Source: Diphasiastrum complanatum (lineage: Eukaryota > Streptophyta > Lycopodiopsida > Lycopodiales > Lycopodiaceae). Taken from it: a stretch of 64,000 bases of DNA. Position 1 is the first letter of the stretch. Each line of letters opens with the position of its first letter. Under the pieces are notes generated by a model that saw only the letters and a program-made list of their open reading frames with translations, ran no database searches and was not told the origin of the DNA. The position numbers and the translations under genes are program-made. The stretch is taken from NCBI GenBank assembly GCA_029204225.1, contig CM055095.1:12226399-12290398 (forward strand), given 5' to 3'. This document shows positions 21,145 to 33,016 of this stretch, piece after piece.

Positions 21145-23973
21145 TTATGTCCTTGTTTGTCGCTTTCGGCTAGCTAGCTTGTTGTGGAAAATAGCCTTGG
21201 CTCGGGATTCATTCTCTTCATTTTCTTGCTCCAATGTCAGTCCTTTTGTTGTCAGGAAATAATTGTTCTTCTGGTTGTAGTCTTCTTGGAATGACAAATT
21301 TGGATAGCCACCCATTCCTTGATTGTCGATTGGTGCAAGGGGGTTATCAATTAATGTAGTATTAACAAGATGTGTGTACCAACTATCATCAGTCAAGATT
21401 TCAGACATCTCGGTAGAAGGGACAGTTAGTGAAAGGGCAGCATATGTATATTCGAGAAATTTCTCTTTAATATACAGTTGTTGAACAGACAAGAGGGCAT
21501 ACGAGATGAGAGAAGCAATATTTACATGGCTGTAAGTATAATATGGTCTAGTTATTGGGTTAGTGGAGAAAAGTATATTATTTGCTTTTACTTCTTCCAA
21601 ATAACGAGAATAGTTAGTTTCCCAATCTGTGTAGATTTTCCACAGATCAGGGAATAAGAACTGATGAGTAACTCGGGAAGAAACTGATTTAGAGTCAGAA
21701 ACAACTTCTTTCACATCAAAAATGTTAATTGATTCTAACTTATTGAAATACTCATCCAATGTTGGAAAAATATTATTTTCAAATGTTCTTAGGTATTCTA
21801 AGATGTATATATACAAGGATCTTGCGACCACATGAATATAGTTAGTTTGCACATTGAACTTGTTCTGAACAATGGCAAGGGCGAGGATTCCTTTTAGATG
21901 TACAGTTAGTCTAGACCATAAAGTATTTATGTTAAAAAAAAGTCCAAGGGTTCTCCCATTGTTCTTTTGTGTAACCAAAAAGTTTAGGTAAAAAAAGGTA
22001 ATCCATTCTCCATTGGAGTTCTGAACTACAAAAAGGTGGAATAAAAAATGTTAGTTCCTGATGAAATGTCTGAAATTCTGACCTTAGTAGTGAGTAGATA
22101 ATCTTGTTTTTCTTTGCAGCTGTTCCACTTGGTGACACCTGGGCTTGGTATGGAATGACGCTTAACGCCTCGGGTTGGTCTTCAATAGCTTGTACCTCTG
22201 CAGCATCCTTGGTTTCAGTCTGTGTTTCTTGATCTCTCAGGATCTGCCTACAGATGGTATTTGTTTGGATGGCCTTTTCTGAGATTACTGGTGTTGGCTC
22301 ATCTGTCTGCGTCTCCTGATCTTGTCCTTGCGCTGGTTCTTCTATATCAGAAATCTGCATTTGGCCTGATTGGAATTTGGCCTCTTCTAATTCTTCCTTC
22401 AGCTTCTCATAAACAATCATCTACGGCTGCAGATATTGCATCTGGAAGGTCTGGATTATCCTCTCATGAATTCCCTTCCATGCTACCGGATCAATTCGGT
22501 ACCTGCCATGAGATATGCAGGCACCGAGTGTGACTTCGGCACTGATTCGTCACAATATTGCCTCTTCAACTTGTTTCTTGTATATCTGATTGTCTTTCTT
22601 TAACTTTTTTGCAGAATTTTGCAGTTGGACAATTGATTCATGAGCAATGCTGAGTTCATTGCTCAGCTCCGCATTGCTACTCTGAAGAGTAGTTCGCACT
22701 CGTCTCTCCTCCTGCAAAGAAACCTGTAGGGTCTGAAGTTGTTGTTTAAGCAGTATGTTCTCACTTTCGAAGGCGTTGGACTGCTCTTGCATTTCTTCTA
22801 ACACTTCGAGCGTGTCATCCTGCCTTCCTTTCGCTTCTTCAAGCTCTGTGTCTTTTCTACTCAGCTCAGCATTGGCTGATTCAAGCTCCTCATTTCTATA
22901 GGCCAACCCTTTGTTTCGCTCAGCTCTGTATCTTTTTGGGTGAGGTCTGCTCAAACTCTTTCATACTTGGACCCCAGCTTCCTGGATACCTTCTCCAAGC
23001 TAGCAAGATGCTGAATAGCTGCCCGAGTATCTGGTAGTAGTATTCCAAAAACCTTTTGATATAACTCGGCATCGAGGATTGGTTCCTCGACGTCGCTTTC
23101 ACTGCCTTGCTGGTCATCAGAAAGCTATTCTACTCCTTGTGGTATTTCAGCTTGATTATGCTCATGATCAACAGTGTCCTCCGTCTCCTCTTCCACATTA
23201 CTATTTCCTTCTTTGTTGGACAGTGGTGTGTACTGGGATGATGGCAAAGTCATCCTCACTGTGTTCCCTTGACTTGATAATGATGATGATGATGTGGCTG
23301 TTACAGTGGTTGCCTTTGATGTCTGCATCTGGGATTCCACCTCAATTGATGGTGCTAGCTCTGGTAGTACTGGTGCAATCCTGACATCCTTCTACATTGT
23401 CAGCACACCAGCATGCATACATAAAATGCCCATCTGCTGACCCAACCTGGAAAACTGATTAGATTCTATTAATTTACAGAATTGCTTGAAAGCAATCTAT
23501 CCGAAGGCAATTTGTTCTCCATTTAAAGCTCTCATCAGGTATCCCATATTAGTATTTGAAATTGTGTACTCTTGCTCCGGTAAGAAGATAGAAGCAAGAG
23601 CAAATCAAACGAAGCTCTTGAGATTGGAGTCTCTTATGTAAGAGAGTTTGTATCCTCGTTTCTCAAGATAAGCCTCTTCTTGAAAAGCTCTGCTCTCCGC
23701 AATGAAATCTGGTTTAGTAACTGGCATACTGCCGTCCACAGGCAATCCTAAGGCACGACAGTAAAACCCCACTGTGATAACAATCTCTTGATTGTGGACG
23801 GTTGTGGAAATATGTCCTTCTATTTTCCCCAAACTATGGATCAGCTCATAACATAAATCAGTAAGAATTACTGATGGATTGAATTGAAGAAGACCTTCAA
23901 TTCGCACTGGAACAGCTAGTGGTTGTAATACTGGTATCATTGGCTTTGGATGCATTTTGAATACAATTGCCAT
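21145..23973 (-). pseudogene. extra ORF downstream of gypsy pol (coiled-coil protein)
   Basis: About 2.8 kb of minus-strand coding sequence in several frames. The N-terminal part (23605-23973) has LTDLCYELIHSLGKIEGH and ITVGFYCRALGLPVDGS, reminiscent of the putative plant transposon protein domain often linked to retroelements. Then come a Ser/Thr-rich linker (23125-23340), a long heptad coiled coil (22550-22954) and a C-terminal globular part (21145-22420; 277 residues in the last frame). No convincing transmembrane or fusion segment was seen, so it is not clearly envelope-like. Position between integrase and LTR suggests an additional element-encoded protein. Frameshifts at about 22420-22550, 22950 and 23340-23600 make it a pseudogene. 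Confidence 0.5.
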
Positions 23974-24141
23974 AGTGCTTGCAGATGTAAATGAGCGATG
24001 GCAGACAAGAGCTTGATCGCAACAATTCGCAATTCAGAGAGCAAGAGTGATGGAAAGTGGTAGCAACAACAACTGAAGTGTTTGAGATTTTTGGCGTATT
24101 AATGGTATTTCGGCGGATTAGAGTAATATTAAATGGAAGCA

Positions 24142-24590
24142 TGTCCTTCGTTTTGCAGGTACATACTCAATAATAAAGTGGCTAGTCCTAAAAACAAAAA
24201 TAAATAAATAAATAAATAAACAAAATACACAAATGCTTCGCTTGGTAAATCAAAGTGAAAATTATTATGCGAAAAATGCGAAGGTGTCGGAAGGTAGAAA
24301 TCCCAAAAAATGCGAAGGTAAGTGTCACAATTTCCGTATTTCTAAAATGGTAAATTCCAATGTAGTGTCGGGTTTTTTGCAAAGTATAAAATGTAGCGAA
24401 GGTCTCGAGTTTTTCGCAATACAAACAATGCAGCATGCTTCGGCATTTTCGCTAAAATGTAAACTAGTTTCGGCATTTTTGCTAATACTTCAGTAAAAAA
24501 ATAATAATTGGACAAAAAATGATGGCCTTCAAGAACTGATGTATTGGACATTAGTCATAGTAGCGCTTCACTCTTGAACCATTTACTCGA
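24142..24590. repeat. repeat-rich spacer (GCGAAGGT / TTCGGCATTTTCGC)
   Basis: Short motifs such as ATGCGAAGGT and TTCGGCATTTTCGC recur in both orientations between 24260 and 24485. This resembles subterminal repeats of a small DNA transposon. No termini were identified. Confidence 0.3.
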
Positions 24591-24593
24591 GTG

Positions 24594-25500
24594 TCAAGTA
24601 AACCCTAAACCTAAACCATTATTAAAAACTTCTATAGCTTTATACGGTCCCATCCATCTGGTATGTAATTTTTTAGGAAACAACATGTGTCTGTTATCAT
24701 ACAGAAGCACATAGTCCCCTTGTTTAATTTTTATTTCCTTGATGGATTGATCAAAAATTTCTTTTCTTTTATTCTGAACTCGTTCAGTCTCGATTAATGA
24801 AAGACGACGATCCTCTTCCAGTTGCATCAAAGAAATCATCCGCTCCCGGAGACTATCGTGTTCATCCATTTGCTCTTAATTGCTAATGTGAAACGTTGGA
24901 ACTTCGAATTCTATCGGTAGTATGGGATGCATTCCATACACAAGATAGTATGGAGTCTGCCTAGTTGTAATCTTTTCAGCAGTTCTATATGCCCATAAGA
25001 CAGATGGTAACTTCTGATTCCAATCAGAAGAATGTGTTTCCGTTACTTTATTCAAAATTTTACATAGAATTCCATTTGCCACTCCGTAAGCCCATTTGCT
25101 TTTGGATTATATGAAGTGGTTTGACGATGTGTAATAGAAAAATATGACAACATGGCTTCTATGGTCTGATTAAGGAAATGGTTCCCCTATTGCTAATGAG
25201 TTCTAAGGGACAACCATATCACGTGATAATGTTTTGGAATAAAAACTTTGCTACAGTCTTAGCATCATTCTTAATTGTGGCTTCGGCCTCTACCATCTTG
25301 GTAGCATAGTCCATGGCAACGAGTATGTAACGACGACGAGTTTTACGCGTGATCGATTTAATAGGCCCTACAAAATATTTTTTAATGAATAATTTAATAT
25401 CTCTATAGACGGTAGGCCACCAATATTTAGCATTGAAAATCTTTTTTGCAGTGTTTTTCATAGCATAGTGCCCCCTGAATCTTCCTCATGTAATGAACTT
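24594..25500 (-). pseudogene. gypsy integrase
   Basis: Pieces in order on the minus strand: N-terminal part and core start (25219-25461, KYWWPTVYRDIKLFIKKY, ILVAMDYATKMVEAE), core C-part (24876-25082, LPSVLWAYRTAEKITTRQTP) and the C-terminal domain (24594-24869, GDYVLLYDNRHM, KLHTRWMGPYKAIEVF). Stops and frame changes separate them. Confidence 0.8.
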
Positions 25501-25633
25501 ATTACAACGGTTGTCTCGGTTGGTTCTAAATATCAGCGGAGCGTCAACTCCTAATTTATACAATATACTATTTACAATCGTGTAAGGTCCTACCTTAGAA
25601 AGAAAAACAGTTTTTTGCTATTTATTAAAATGT

Positions 25634-26638
25634 TCAAGATATCTGGTCTAGTAAAAAGTTAATAATGTCCCTATAAATTGATGTTTCTGATTGAATACAC
25701 ATTATATGTTCATCTGGAAATTCATCAGAAATGAGTTCTAATTGATTTTTTGTTTGGAGGCGGGATATATAGTCGGCATTTTGATGATCCTTGTCTCTTC
25801 TTAATTCTACTTCATAATTAAACTCATCTAATAATAATACCCATCTAGCTATTCTACCCGAAAGATCAGGTTTATTCACTAAATGTTTTAATGTGTAATG
25901 ATCTACGTGAAAAACAAAAGAGTATCCTAAAAGGTAATGTCTAAATTTCTTTACTGAATAAATCATCTCTAGTGCTTCTCGCTCTATAGCAGAATAATTC
26001 TTTTTTGATGCAGCGAGTTGCCTCCCCGCATAGTAAATTGGATAATCTATATTTTGGTCATCTTTCTGACTAAGCACTACACCTATCGCAAAAGATGTTG
26101 TGTCTACATATACATGGAACTTTTTAGACCAATTTGGAGGTCTAACCCTAGTGGCTTCTGCTAATGACTGTTTCAATTGATCAAAAGGTTGGTGATGGTC
26201 ATGTGTCCAATGGTACTCAACATATTTTTTTAGTAAACTTGTTAAAGGAGTTACTATTATAGCATAATCTTTAATTATCCTCCGATAGTAACCTACATGT
26301 CCTAGAAAACCTCTAAGCTCTCTGAAATTGGTTGGTTTTAATAATTCTAAACTCATTTTTATTTTTTCGATGTCGGCTTGTATACCATCCTTCAAAATTT
26401 TATGCCCTAAAAGGATGCCTTCCCTCATCCCAAAGTAACACTTAGATAGATGCAGTTTAAGAGATGTCTCTTGACATCTTCTCAATGTTTTCTCTAATGC
26501 ATCTAAATGGTTTTTAGTTGATGAATAGACACAAAAGTCATCCTTAGAAATTTCTAAAAGCTTTCTTAAAAAATTTTGAAAAATATTTGTCATCATACGT
26601 TGGAATGTGGCAGGTGCATTACAAAGACCAAAGGGCAT
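25634..26638 (-). pseudogene. gypsy RT C-terminal half and RNase H
   Basis: It follows a single premature stop after the RT N-terminal half. MPFGLCNAPATFQRMM opens it. The catalytic motif, usually (Y/F)VDD, reads SKDD: the Asp pair is kept but the context is changed. LRGFLGHVGYYRRIIKDYA and the RNase H segment (FHVYVDTTSFAIGVVLSQ, HVDHYTLKHLVN, HQNADYISRL) follow. The frame is otherwise open for 334 codons. Confidence 0.85.
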
Positions 26639-27961
26639 TCACGTATATGCGTACGTCCCCCAATCAGCGGTGAAAGTAGTTTTGGATCTATCTTCCTCTT
26701 TTATAAAAACTTGGTTATAACCTGAGAATCCATCTAAAAAACTATAACGTTCATGTCCAACTACCTGGTCAAGAATGGTATCTGTATATGGTAGAGGATG
26801 ATAATCTTTTGCTATGGCAGCATTTAGTTTTCTAAAATCCTGACAAACTCTAATCTTGTCCGTCTTCTTCTTAGGTACTATAACTATTGGTGACACCCAC
26901 TCACTACTTAGAACAGGATATATAATACCTGCTCTAAGACATCTATCTAATTCGTCTTTTACTAATAAGGAGTACTTTAAATTCAATCTATATTGGCGCT
27001 GCCTAATAGATATTGTTCCCTGAATGAGATCTATTCTATGTTCACCCCATTTAATTGGTATACCTATTAAATCATCCATCGACCAAGCAAACACATTTTG
27101 GTATTTTTGAAGAAGCAATATATACTCTTCATGTTCTTGGTCCGATTGGTGTTCATATAGATTCAAAGTCTTACCTTTATTAATTTCTATTTCTACATAA
27201 TCTGTTTTATCTACCATCCCCTCAGTCAGACTTGCTCTGGTTCTACCCAGAACTTCTCTCGACTTGGATGTTGTTGGTATGTCTACTTCCTCATCAATCT
27301 CATAGCATTCTATGAAATTGATCCATGATTCAGTAGGTCTAGCTAACTCCTCACCCCATTTCAAAAGGTGACCCCCTATTGGACTAGCTGTGAGAATACC
27401 TGGAAAAAATATCTGTTTGGTAGACCAATTTATAATAGCATCTGCTTGATGTAACCATGGTCTTCCAAATAATATCGAATAAGGTGGTGTATCTACTGGA
27501 TTTATGACAAAGAAATTCATAACAAACATCTCTGTCTCTATAACTACGTTAATACCTTTTAGCTTGCCTACTGGTATACATTTAGTCGCATCTGCTAAAT
27601 GGATTTCGTGATAAGTGATAGGCTGTATCTGGTTCTCTAATCCTAATTCTTTAACCATTGTTTTCGTTACTAGGTTGATACCAGATTCTGAGTCTATTAG
27701 TATTCTATCTATGGTCTGATCTCCTATGATCGCACTAATCTTTGGAACTCCACAATCTCCTTTGTCTACATATTCTACTCTATTACTATATGCAGGTTTC
27801 TTAATGTAACCGTACCTCTCCCCTTCCTCAGTCCCTACTGACTGAAGCCCTTCTTCCTCCGAAGTATAGCTCGAGGAAGATGTAGGTGTCTCACCTTCGT
27901 ACTTATCTTTTTCCCATAATATGGAAATCCTTTCATGAATTTTTCTTGTCGGTGTCTTCAT
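26639..27961 (-). pseudogene. gypsy second retropepsin plus RT N-terminal half
   Basis: A 440-codon frame. Residues about 80-200 form an aspartic-protease fold: ILIDSESGINLV (active-site DSG reads DSE) and ILFGRPWLHQADAII. RT begins near residue 320 (LDRCLRAGIIYPVLSSEWVSPI, VPKKKTDKIRVCQDFRKLN, YSFLDGFSGYNQ). It ends at a stop immediately before MPFGLCN, a single premature termination. Confidence 0.85.
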
Positions 27962-27974
27962 CTGGTCTCTGAAG

Positions 27975-28765
27975 CCTAATCTCCTTTTTCTTCCACTGGG
28001 TTATAACATCGGCCTGATAGAGCCACGGTCATCCTAATAACACTCTATATGACGATTGTCTCGTAGTTTTTAATATTATAAAATCCATAAGAAACTTATG
28101 GTCTCCAATATAACTGTAACCTGAGATAGTTCTCCTATTGGTGATCTTCTAGTTGCATCGACTAATCTTAAATGTCTTAAAGTGGGTGCTATTCTATGAT
28201 GAATGCCTAATTCACATGCTGTTTTTTCAGTCATTACATTTACACTAGATTCGAAATCTATGGGTACATTATCTAAGATGCAGCCATTAATTACTACTTG
28301 AATCTTTGGTTGGCCTTCATCACCATAATTAACTAATCCTATGTTGACTACTGATATCTTTGCTTTTCTTCTCTTTTTACCTCGCAAAAATTGCTTAATT
28401 TCTTTTTTATAATATTGGATATCTTCTAATAATTGTTTAAAAGTTATATTGGGCATTCTAGAAACAAGGTCTTCGACAATATTATAAGAATGGTTTCTAA
28501 GTGACGACAGATCTCTAGGTATATCGCTACTTATAACTGGATCTGAAAATGTCACTTTTTTAACTTTTCTAGTTTCTTCATCTAAAAGCTTCTTAGCTTC
28601 TGAACTAATATCAATATCATAATGTTTTCCATTAGACTTATCAAGCTTTAATTCTTTATTACTAGGAATTTTTACTAACCGTTCTGCGACCTTCTCTTTT
28701 TCTGTCGCGTTTTTCGCAGTTTTCGCAATTTTCGTCTTAGTTTTCTTCTTATCTTTAATCTTCAC
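27975..28765 (-). pseudogene. gypsy first retropepsin (tandem duplicate)
   Basis: A Lys-rich N-terminus is followed by VPIDFESSVNVMTEKTACEL and then, after a frame change near 28076, VLLG followed by a stop and PWLYQADVITQWKKKEI. This parallels the downstream domain (LIDSESGINLV..LFGRPWLHQADAI). The active-site triplet is DFE instead of DSG. Two protease folds in one pol is unusual. Confidence 0.65.
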
Positions 28766-28902
28766 TACTTCTTGTAGTTACTTTATTTACTTATTTCTCT
28801 AAATCTGGCCATTGATGATCTTGATCTAATAATTCAGACTCTACTTCTATCCTCTGAACTATCATGTCAATGTTAGTCTTAGATGGCCGAAGGTCGTCTT
28901 CC

Positions 28903-29900
28903 CTAGACGAGTTTACAAACTTGGTTTAGATCGTGGCTGTTGTGGCTGAGGACATTCAGCAGTGACATGCCCTTCACCTTCACAGTTAGCACAAAGCGGC
29001 ACATATCCTGCTGATCTCTGGGTTCAGGACAATCAGGTGAATAGTGACCCGGGGCTCCGCAGTTGTAGCACGAATCCCTTACTCTGGTTGGTGGAGTGGA
29101 ATCTCGTGTTCCGCCCCTTCGCAAAATAGTGTACTGTTGACCAGTACGTTGTTTCGATATCATAGTTTTTTTGTTAGTAGGAGTTGCAGTATAAGCTACC
29201 TTCTCATGATTATTAATCGGACAGAGGAATAGTTCCTCTTCTAAATAATTAGACTATGAACTAGGACAGTTGGTCTTAGAATGACCTTCCTTCCCACACG
29301 CGGTACACCAAACATTGGCGTTAAGCTTCGCTTTCTTTCTCTTGGCTTTAATATCAGATATTTGGAACTTTAGATCACTCATTTTTCTTGTTAACAACTC
29401 AACACTTTTTCTTAATGGATCCATCTTTTCATATTTCTCCATTCTTTTCTTTCTTTCTGAGTTCCTATTCTTAGTTTTCCCATAAGAGGATTCTTCTTCC
29501 GATGAAGAAGAATAAGATGAATACTCAGAAGGTTCTTCTATATCCACTGAATCAGATTCTGATTCAGACTCAGTAGATGTTTCAGATTTTTCTGTTCGTT
29601 TAAATTTGTGTTTTTTACTACTTTTTCTTTCATTTCTCCGTCTACGAGAAATTTGAGAGGTTTCGTAATTCTTGGCAGAGGCAATGACATCTTCCAAAGA
29701 AGTCATCAAACCCTATCGACAATAACGATCCATTTTCTTAGGCAAACCACCCAAGAACCATTCATTTTGCATAGGAACTGGATACTGGGCTCCTAACTTT
29801 CCTATTAAATTCTTAACGTAAGTGATTCCTTTGGTTTTTTTTCAACAGAGTTAAGCCGAGCCAACAATCTAGTGGAATATCCTGTCTCCCTAAACTATTT
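28903..29900 (-). pseudogene. gypsy gag C-terminal region with three zinc knuckles
   Basis: CCHC boxes occur at CTACGKEGHSKTNC (about 29260-29310), CYNCGAPGHYSPDC (about 29030-29075) and, in another frame, CANCEGEGHVTAEC (about 28960-29000). Upstream lies a Ser/Glu/Lys-rich linker (29254-29709). The capsid part is fragmentary up to 29900. Confidence 0.7.
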
Positions 29901-29912
29901 AAGGAATGCTGC

Positions 29913-29965
29913 AAATGTACAATATTTTACATGGCTAGATTTGCCAATGTAGGCAATATTTCACA
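29913..29965 (-). repeat. copia family A LTR stub
   Basis: Reverse complement begins TGTGAAATATTGCC at 29965 and matches the first 53 bases of the LTRs at 1171 and 62130. It is then replaced by gypsy gag sequence, so the rest of the LTR was deleted. Confidence 0.85.
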
Positions 29966-30097
29966 CTCCTCAAATCTAGCCTTGGAAACAACAATACTTT
30001 TATCAATCACTCCAATTGACGATCTAAGGTTGACAGATGAATCTTTGAGTAAAGATTTAGTAAACAAATTAGCCAAGCAACTTGATGATGACACATG

Positions 30098-31752
30098 TTA
30101 GAGCTTGATCTCTTTGGCTTGCACTTTCTTCCTCACAAAATGATGAGCAATCTCGATGTGTTTGCTCCTTGCATGGAATGTAGGATTAGTTGCAAGTGAT
30201 TGGGCTGATTGGTTGTCACAATAGATGATAGGGATCTCCTCCCCCATGACATGAAGCTCCACCAATAGCGTTTTGAGCCACAAGACCTCCTTGCATGTTG
30301 ATGTCAAGGCCTTGTATTCGGATTTTGTGGAGGTTTTAAGCCTTCTATATAATGTGATTTCCTCAAAGGATGCTTCATCACCATCAGTAGATGCTTTTAC
30401 ATGTTGCTCCATTGGTGTCTCAATGCCTTTACAATTCTTCATTTCAAATCTATCTAGGATGGATGTAGCATATTTAGATTGACAAATGAAGCTAAAATCA
30501 CATCCTCTAATAACATCTATTCCAAGAATGAAGCTTAATAGACCGAGATCTACCATCTTAAACTCTTTTGCTAAAGCAATTTTTACCCCACGGTACATCC
30601 TTCTCCTTGCGTTTGTCACCTGCAACTTCAATCCTTCTTGCACCAAAAGGTTTGTCTCTACCTCTTCAACCTGTCTCTAGAGGTTGAGTAGTAGTACCTT
30701 GAGATGTATCCTCATGTTCATCACTTGGAAGGTCAATGAATGGATCATCATCGAGAGGTATCCTCTCTATACCATATTTCCCATTGGATGTGTCTATCTT
30801 CTCTGCATCCTCATCTTCATACATCTTGGATTCATCAAAGATAACATCACGGCTTACATGGATTTTGTTCTCCGCTGGATCAAAACATCTATAGCCCTTC
30901 ACACGATTATCATATCCTAGGAATATACACTTGATAGCTTTTACATCAAGTTTACGTCTCTCTTCCTTAGGAATGTGTACAAAGGCCTTACATCCAAAGA
31001 TTCGCAAGTGGTTCACCTTGGGATTCTTCTTCGTGAATGCTTCCTCAGTGTTATCTTTGGTATAGCAATGGTAGGACTTCTATTTTGAAGATAGACTGTC
31101 GTACTGCATGCTTCTGACCAGAAATCTTTTGGTAGTTTCATCTTAGCTAGCATAGATCTGGCACTTTCCACAATCATACGATTCTTGCGCTCAGCTACAC
31201 CATTGAGAGTAGGAGTATGAGCTTGCGTAAATTGTCTTTTGATCCCACACTGATCACAAAGATCATTGAAGTCATTAGACTTGTACTCACCTCCACTATC
31301 TGACCTTAGGACTTTGATCTTCCTACCTGTCTGATTTTCGACCAATGCTTTGAAGCTCTTGAAATTGTCAAATGCATCCAATTTCTTCTTTAAGAAGTAC
31401 ATCCACATTTATGTGACATATCATCAATAAAGGTCATGAAATAGAAGGCTTTACCTAAGGACATAGTCCTCATAGGCCAACATAAATCTGTGTGGATCAA
31501 ATCCAGGATGTTCTTTGCCCTTGCAACACCACCTTTATTGAACTTCTCTCGATGCTGCTTCTCATATACACATGATTCGCACATTGATTTCAAGTGGTCT
31601 TCTATGGTCGGCAATCTTGTTACCATCTCCAATTTTCTCATCAAACTGAGGCTTCCTAAGTTCAAGTGACCAAGCCTCTTATGCCACAACTCAGTTTGCA
31701 ATGGAATGGACGATACGAGTCCATGTTGCCTCTTAATTGTAGCATTCAACAA
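30098..31752 (-). pseudogene. copia family A pol with internal deletions
   Basis: On the minus strand: pre-integrase and zinc region (LWHKRLGHLNLGSLS, CESCVYEKQHREKF), integrase core (HTDLCW, RSDSGGEYKS, NGVAERKNR) and C-terminal linker (30666-31016). The frame then jumps to late RT (FKMVDLGLLSFILGIDVIRG) and to RNase H (TKSEYKALTS, YCDNQSAQSLATNP). The RT palm with its YVDD is deleted, as is part of RNase H. Confidence 0.85.
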
Positions 31753-31921
31753 TTGTTCTGAGTACTTGTAGATGCATTCCTTGGACCTTTACATATTGTC
31801 AAGAAAGAGTTGCTCACCTTGCATTTACTGTGAGCAAGCTACTATTGTTGACAATGACAACTTGGCATGGATAGCAACGCTTGGAAACATTTAGAGTTAG
31901 TATTAAAAAAGTGAATATTTT

Positions 31922-32104
31922 ATGTTGTTTCTATTGGTTGCGTTTTGCCTTGAAGGTGTAGTCACTATGGATCTACTTCTTGGCACTGGCACATCAATAT
32001 TGGTTGCAAGAAAATTGAGAGTCCACTTAATTGGCATGGACAACGATAGTAGTTGCATTGAATGGGTGAAGATTCATAGAGGATTTACGCAATTGAAAAT
32101 TTGA
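31922..32104 (+). pseudogene. possible N4/N6 DNA methyltransferase motif fragment
   Basis: A 60-codon frame contains MDLLLGTGTSILVARKLR followed by LIGMDND and a Cys-Ile. This resembles the SAM-binding segment of N-4/N-6 DNA methylases (D.F.GtGtt...A..l.R..iGiD.D). No catalytic (D/N/S)PP(Y/F) box was found nearby and the frame is short. A chance match is possible. It lies in otherwise non-coding sequence. Confidence 0.3.
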
Positions 32105-33011
32105 TTTTCTTATAAAAAGATAACTTTTAATTATATTATTTTCAATTTTGTAATTTGTTATATGATGTTATTTTGTAGCTATGATGATGATATTACACCA
32201 AGATAGATGATGTTATTTTGACGCTACAAGGTAGATGATGTTATTTTGTAGCTTTGATGATGATATTAAAGTATTTTTATATATTGTGCATGATTTGTTT
32301 GTAGTTCTCACATTAGATAATATTTTTTTGTTAACACATTTTGTTGTTGTATTCAAGCTATCGAGTTGGAAAACCGTAGCTTAATATGGATGTTGCCAAG
32401 TCATCACTAATTCTTGAGATGGGGTCAACTACCAATAGTAAGTTAACTATATCCATGTCTTTTGATAAAAAAAAAATTATTTTTAGAGTTTCAATCATAG
32501 TGATGTAGTGATTTGCCTTGCTATGATGTAGATGTGGCAAGGATAATGGTGAGCTCACAAGATTTGTATGATGCACCATTGCAAACACAACATAGACACA
32601 AGCATTGTCAAATTATTGACGACAAAATTGCTCAAACCTATTGAAAGTTTGATCTATTTTTTTTTCTTTTGCTTGCTTTTCAAGTGTCGTTGATCTTATG
32701 GACACCCGAAGGGCATTTTATGTTGAATTATTAAATAATTTTTCTTAGGACACGAAGTCTCTCATAAACATATGATATTTTTCCAATATTTTGAATGTAT
32801 TGGTGTGATTAATGATTTCATGTAGAGATATGTGTATATTGACATTTTATTGGTGATTAGTGGCTATATTTTAGATTGGAAATGTTATGAGTTTTGTGGG
32901 GTGTGTTGGATGTGATAGATGTGCTATGGTACATCAAATATACGTAATGTTTTATTTTGGCAAAATAAAACTTGACCTTGTAGATATTATGCTTTGTTGG
33001 ATGTTGTGCTA
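32105..33011. other. non-coding spacer with short tandem repeat
   Basis: GATGATGTTATTTTG recurs at about 32163-32260 together with GATGATGATATTA, an imperfect tandem array. The remainder is AT-rich and unrecognised. The pre-insertion flank of the complete copia element ends at 33011. Confidence 0.4.
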
Positions 33012-33016
33012 TGTTT
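33012..33016. repeat. target site duplication TGTTT (left)
   Basis: TGTTT here is repeated at 38796-38800, directly flanking the two LTR ends. Confidence 0.95.

Larger units (their letters stand above)
20041..29912 (-). mobile_element. Ty3/gypsy element, 5'-truncated
   Basis: Reading right to left the order is gag with zinc knuckles, two retropepsin domains, RT-RNase H, integrase, a long extra ORF, then a probable 3' LTR. The 5' LTR and gag N-terminus are lost where copia family A sequence abuts at 29912. Several stops and frameshifts show it is inactive. Protease-RT-integrase order is the gypsy type. Confidence 0.75.

Noticed and set aside
21145-23973. Envelope protein for the gypsy extra ORF
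   Set aside because: No convincing signal peptide, fusion segment or transmembrane anchor was seen; a coiled-coil accessory protein fits better.
24600-24620. Telomere-like AAACCCTAAACCTAAACC
   Set aside because: Fewer than three units; too short to be an interstitial telomere array.
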